From Halichoerus grypus (taxonomy: Eukaryota; Chordata; Mammalia; Carnivora; Phocidae), in contig NC_135715.1 in NCBI RefSeq assembly GCF_964656455.1, forward strand, positions 171,212,437-171,276,436: a stretch of 64,000 nt of DNA. Reading direction: 5' to 3'. The position numbers were made by a program, and so were the translations under genes. Below, piece after piece: positions 59,806 to 64,000 of this stretch. The stretch's first letter is position 1; every line of letters begins with the position of its first letter. A model generated the notes under the pieces. It saw nothing but the letters and a program-made list of their open reading frames with translations, did not search any database and was not told the origin of the DNA.

Positions 59806-60042
59806 GGCACCTGGGTGGCTCAGTCCCTTAAACGTCTGACTCTTGGTTTCAGCTCAGGTCATGATCTCAGGTCATGAGATAGAGCCCTACATCCGACTCC
59901 ATGCTCAGTGTGGAGTCTGCTAGAGATTCTCTCCCTCTCTCTCTTTCTCCCTCCCCCTCTGCACCTCCCCCCACTCACGTGTGCACTCTCTCTAAAATAA
60001 ATAAATAAATAAACAAATAAATAAATACTTTTTTAAAAAAAC
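59806..60042 (+). mobile_element. Carnivore SINE (CAN-SINE) with an expanded AAAT tail
   Basis: Head GGCACCTGGGTGGCTCAG, body with GGTCATGATCTCAGGTCATG, CT-rich tract, then AAATAAATAAATAAATAAAC repeats. The flanks share a 12-bp duplication with one mismatch, CTCCTACTGAGA (59794-59805) and CTCCTACTAAGA (60043-60054). Confidence 0.94.
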
Positions 60043-60054
60043 CTCCTACTAAGA

Positions 60055-62704
60055 ATGATGTTTTAAAATTAATTCTCTTCTATGTATTTAGATGTCTTCA
60101 GTGCAGTTATTCAAATTTTAATATTGCTACTATATATTTATTTGTGAGATAATCAATGGAAATATTTTATTCTTTTGTTTTAGGAATTGTATTTGTTACT
60201 ACATTATTAATTTGTCCCTCAGTTATATGTTAGAGCTTTCAGATATTTAATTAGAACTGTCTTCAGCTTAGCCATTTCTGCATGCTTTTGAGAGAAGTTA
60301 TGTAAGTGGTTGTCATAATAAAAAAATCAGATTACAAACTAGGTCTGAAAACTGTGCTCAATTGAAACTATTTTTTGATGACTAGCAGTACAAGAGAATT
60401 GTTTTAATTTTAGTTCTTTAGACAAATAAATATTTAATGCATATTATACATTATATATTATACACGTACATATTTTATAATTATTTTACTCTGTAGTTCA
60501 TATATATTTGCATAGAAATATAAATTAAATATATGAGTGCATGTATATATAAGTATGCATATATACATATGACCAATTATTATTGGTATTTTTGCTATGT
60601 TATAAGACAGAAAGTTTGCTCTGAATTCTGTATTAGGGAAATAGTTCATTTCAGGTGGGCATTTTAATATAGCTTTAAACAATATATAAGTCATGTGACC
60701 TAAAATGAAATAAATTAAACTTAAAGGAAAGCCATGATTGAGGGCCAGGCATGAGAGAGAGTTTCTAAAGGTAGGGGCAACTCATTCCTAACAATGCTAG
60801 TCAGATGCTCACTGGACAAGATTATAAAATAAGATTTGGAGGAAAACACTTTTTCCCTCACTTCTACAAAGGGACAATGCTAATATATTCTTGAATGTGC
60901 ACATCCCCTTCATAGTATTGAAATGCTGCTTATATGAATGACCTCTGATGATATACCATATTTATTTTTTAACATTTGTTCTTTACATTCTTAACTGATT
61001 TTAAAGCACCATAAAATACTTATAAAGAATGGTTACAGGTTTTAAAGAGACCACACCTTAATTGTCTTTGCACTATCAGTTTCACAAGCAATATTTGCAA
61101 TTGTTGAACAATTTTGCAGTTTGATTACAATATCAGTAAATTGCACTGTGTAAAGATAAACCATTTGCATCCAAAATATTAATTAAAATTACCTCTAAAA
61201 ATAAACAAAGCATTTTAACTTCAGGTATAAAGTAACAACTTAATTACCTTCTCAGTATAGAATCTAAACTCCCCTGTTAACTATTTACTCTGCATAATTT
61301 GCCTGAGAAAACCTCAGAAGATTTATTCAGACATATAGTTATTATATTAAACTACCAAGGCAAACTTGGGCTTACAGTTGTATTTCCTTGAGCAGCAAAA
61401 TAGATATTTTTTTTTTCCAAACTAAGTATCTTTCAAGATAGGGGAAACAACAGTGCTAAGAACAAAACGTTGTCTCATGAAATATACCTTTTTTAATTTT
61501 TTTAACATTTAACACCTACTTATCTGAAATCTGATAAATTTGAGAAAAATAATGACATAGAAACCTTTCCATGGGAAGCTTCACATCTATGAAATATTTA
61601 GACCTTATACCCAAATACAATACTATTGTTTGTAAAGTGTTTCATATCCTCTGAATATAAGAATATTAAAAGTTCCCTATATTATTTGAAAAACAAATTG
61701 TCAAGGAATAATTTTATAGTGTTCTATCTATACAGATAGCATAATTATAATATGTATACATCAATAACATTAAATAATTTGCCTTGTAATTATCTTCATG
61801 AAAGATGTATAATTTGAGTTTAATTTCAGTAGACCAACATCAGTCATAAAATTGGCATCCTTCAAGCCACTTAAGCAATTGTAAGTCTTATAAATATTGG
61901 CAAGTTCAGTGAGAGGCACACTTTTCAGAAGATTTCTAAGCCAGTGACTTCAGTGGCAGTGTTAAATACACATGGGATGTGTGAGGGAAAATCCTGAATA
62001 CAGAAATGTGAAATCAAATAGAAAAGCTATCATGTTAAATCCAAAAGGTTGTATTAGTAGATGATACTTTACTTTCAGTAATCTTACTGTATTTCTCAAA
62101 GGTTTTCAATTATTTGCACCAAGGAAGTATTGTTAAGGATTTGAAAAGTGTGCAAATGTGCATAAGCTACACAATTAGTTATTAGTAAATAGTCTATTAC
62201 ACAACTGAGAAGTCTCAAAAGTTAATAGAATCTTAAGTATTTCCATTGTTCTCTCTCCAACTTCCAGTATCGTCACAAAAATATCAACAACTTAATCATG
62301 AATAACAATAATTTAAAATGACTTTCATTTGTTATTTTGGTAGACAGAACAGATGGCTTACTTCTATCTATCTCTTCAGTTATTTTCTTGACCATTATTC
62401 TGTGTGTAGATGAATTGCATTTTCTTACTTGTTAATTACCTATATATTAATTTATCTTATGGAATTATTTTCAATTTGAATAAGACATTTATAATTCAAA
62501 TATGTCTCTTTTTTATGACATATTAGTATTTTTGTGTTACTTTTAGTTAAATATTGGTATATTGAATTTTGGAGCTTGTAGTTTTTGTCAACATTTTTGG
62601 GAAAAATAGAGTGATTTTTTTCCATGAATGTAGAGCTTAGAAAGTCATCCCTCATATCTACAATTTGATTGATATTCAATGACATTTCTTCTAGTTTTCT
62701 AGTG
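60055..62704. other. Unique AT-rich intronic sequence
   Basis: No gene or confidently named repeat. It contains a TA-rich tract at 60440-60570. Confidence 0.45.
60440..60570. repeat. TA-rich low-complexity tract
   Basis: ATTATACATTATATATTATA and TATATATAAGTATGCATATA blocks. Confidence 0.6.
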
Positions 62705-64000
62705 TATTTTTAAGACTTTACTTTTTACAGCAGTTTTAAGCTTACAACAAAATGAGAAGGAGGTACAGAGATTTTTAATATACCTCTTGCCCCATTAGCA
62801 ACATTGCTTACCATAATGGTTTTTTTTTTTTAACCAAGGATTAACCTACACTGATCCATCATAATTACCTGAAGTCTAAGGTTTACCATAGGATTCACTC
62901 TTGTACATTCTGTAAGTTTGGACAAAGGTTTAATGCATATATCCACAATTATTTATCATACAGAGTATTTTCGCTGCCCTAAACATCTGTGCTCCTTCTA
63001 GTCATCTTTCCCCACCCCCGAACTCCTTAGCAACCACTGATATTTTTATTGTCTCAATAGTTTGCGTTTTACAGAATGTCATATGGTTGGAATCATACAG
63101 TATGAGGCCTTTACAGACTGTTGTTTTTTTTTTCCACTTAGTAATATGCATTAAGTTTCCTCCATGTTTTTTCATGGCTTGATAGGTCATTTCTCCTCAG
63201 CACTGAATAATATTCCATTGTCTGGATGTACAAAGTTTATTTGTCCAGTCACTACTAAAGGACATCTTGGTTGCTTCCACGTTTTTACAGTTATGAATAA
63301 AGCTGCTATAAGCATCCATATGAAGATTTTTGTGTGGATATACATTTTCAACTCCTGATAAATACCACAGAAGGCAATTGCTGGATTGTGTGGTAAGAGT
63401 ATGTTTAGTTTTGCAAGGAAGTGCTGTCTTTCAAAGTGACTTTACCATTTTGCTTTCTAACAGCAATGTATGTGAGTTCCTGTTGCTGTCATCCCTGTCA
63501 GGATTTGGTGTTGTTATTGCTCCAGATTTTAACCTCTAAAATTAACCATTAATTAGGTGTGTAGTGGTATCTCACTGTTGTTTTAATTTGTATTTCCCTG
63601 ATGACATAAGATGCAAAACATCTTTTCATATGCTTATTGCATATGTGTATATCTTTGGTGAGGTGTCTCTTAAGGTCTTTGGCCTATATTTTAGTTAAAT
63701 TGTTTTCTTATTGTTGAGTTTTAGTAGTTCTTTGTATATTTTGACTAGCAGTCCTTCATCACATGTGTCTTTTGCAAATATTTTTTCCCCAGTCTGTGGA
63801 TTCCCTTGACATTATCTTTTGCAGGACAGAAGTTTTTAATTTTAATGATATCTAGCTCATTTATTATTTCTTTTATGGATTATGAATTTGGCATTGTATC
63901 TAAAAAGTCACCATACCCAAAGTCATCCAAGTTTTCTCCTATGTTGTCTTCTAGGAATTTTACAGTTTTGTATTTTACATTTAGAACTATAATCCATTTT
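62705..64000 (-). mobile_element. Old LINE-1 3' end, antisense, running off the window
   Basis: CCATAGGATTCACTCTTGTA, GAATGTCATATGGTTGGAAT, AATAATATTCCATTGTCTGG, ATGAATAAAGCTGCTATAAG and TTTTTTCCCCAGTCTGTGGA in order are the reverse complement of an L1M 3' region toward ORF2. It is more than 1.2 kb long and is truncated by the window edge, not necessarily in the genome. Confidence 0.86.

Larger units (their letters stand above)
35651..64000 (+). other. SPAG16: SPAG16 downstream intron (partial)
   Basis: After the donor no sequence coding for the next WD repeat was found up to the right edge. The content is L1, L2, MIR, LTR and SINE copies with intervening unique DNA. Confidence 0.75.

Noticed and set aside
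1..64000. CRISPR arrays, operons, bacterial regulatory elements
   Set aside because: None were seen. Direct repeats here are microsatellites or transposon copies typical of a mammalian genome.

Overview
The window is genomic DNA from a carnivoran mammal. Eleven copies of the tRNA-derived carnivore SINE (CAN-SINE/SINEC type, head 'CCTGGGTGGCTCAG', pyrimidine-rich middle, AATAAA-containing A-tail) are present, together with a carnivore-type LINE-1 3' end. None of the SINEs looks like the young dog-specific SINEC_Cf head, and the subtype resembles copies typical of arctoid caniforms (bears, seals, mustelids). That narrower placement is inference. There are no bacterial-style genes, operons, CRISPR arrays or functional RNA genes.

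Only one protein-coding segment is supported: a 144-bp internal exon at 35507-35650 on the + strand. It encodes part of the WD40 domain of SPAG16 (PF20 homologue), an axonemal central-pair protein of sperm flagella and motile cilia. It has an AG acceptor with a pyrimidine tract and a GT donor, and the same codon phase at both ends. Everything else is read as the two flanking introns, which fits the known very large size of this gene in mammals.

Layout. 1-35506, upstream intron: a 5'-truncated LINE-1 with 15-bp target duplications and an internal deletion (3348-5135), old L1 and L2 pieces, a MaLR-type LTR split by a SINE (12301-13026), a second such LTR holding a TG...CA solo LTR (22945-23936), L2 (28580-29233), a run of three MIRs and one hAT transposon (30657-31890), and an MIR just before the exon. 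35651-64000, downstream intron: antisense L1 starting about 80 bp after the donor, ancient sense L1 (38200-39720), opposed L1s with inverted LTR fragments (43500-46375), a GAAA-rich microsatellite (52508-52660), an LTR nested in L2 (53380-54080), two SINEs close together (54217-55223), a HAL1-like element (55740-56990), and an old antisense L1 running off the window end.

No new multi-gene system is visible. The observations most worth a second look are the frame-neutral SPAG16 exon, the datable nested insertions, a nuclear-receptor-like everted repeat at 49755-49769 in repeat-free DNA, a CTCF-like motif at 40417-40432, a perfect 12-bp hairpin at 7638-7667, and the antisense SINEs that could act as cryptic splice acceptors. 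All repeat boundaries and family names come from reading the sequence by eye, with no database search.
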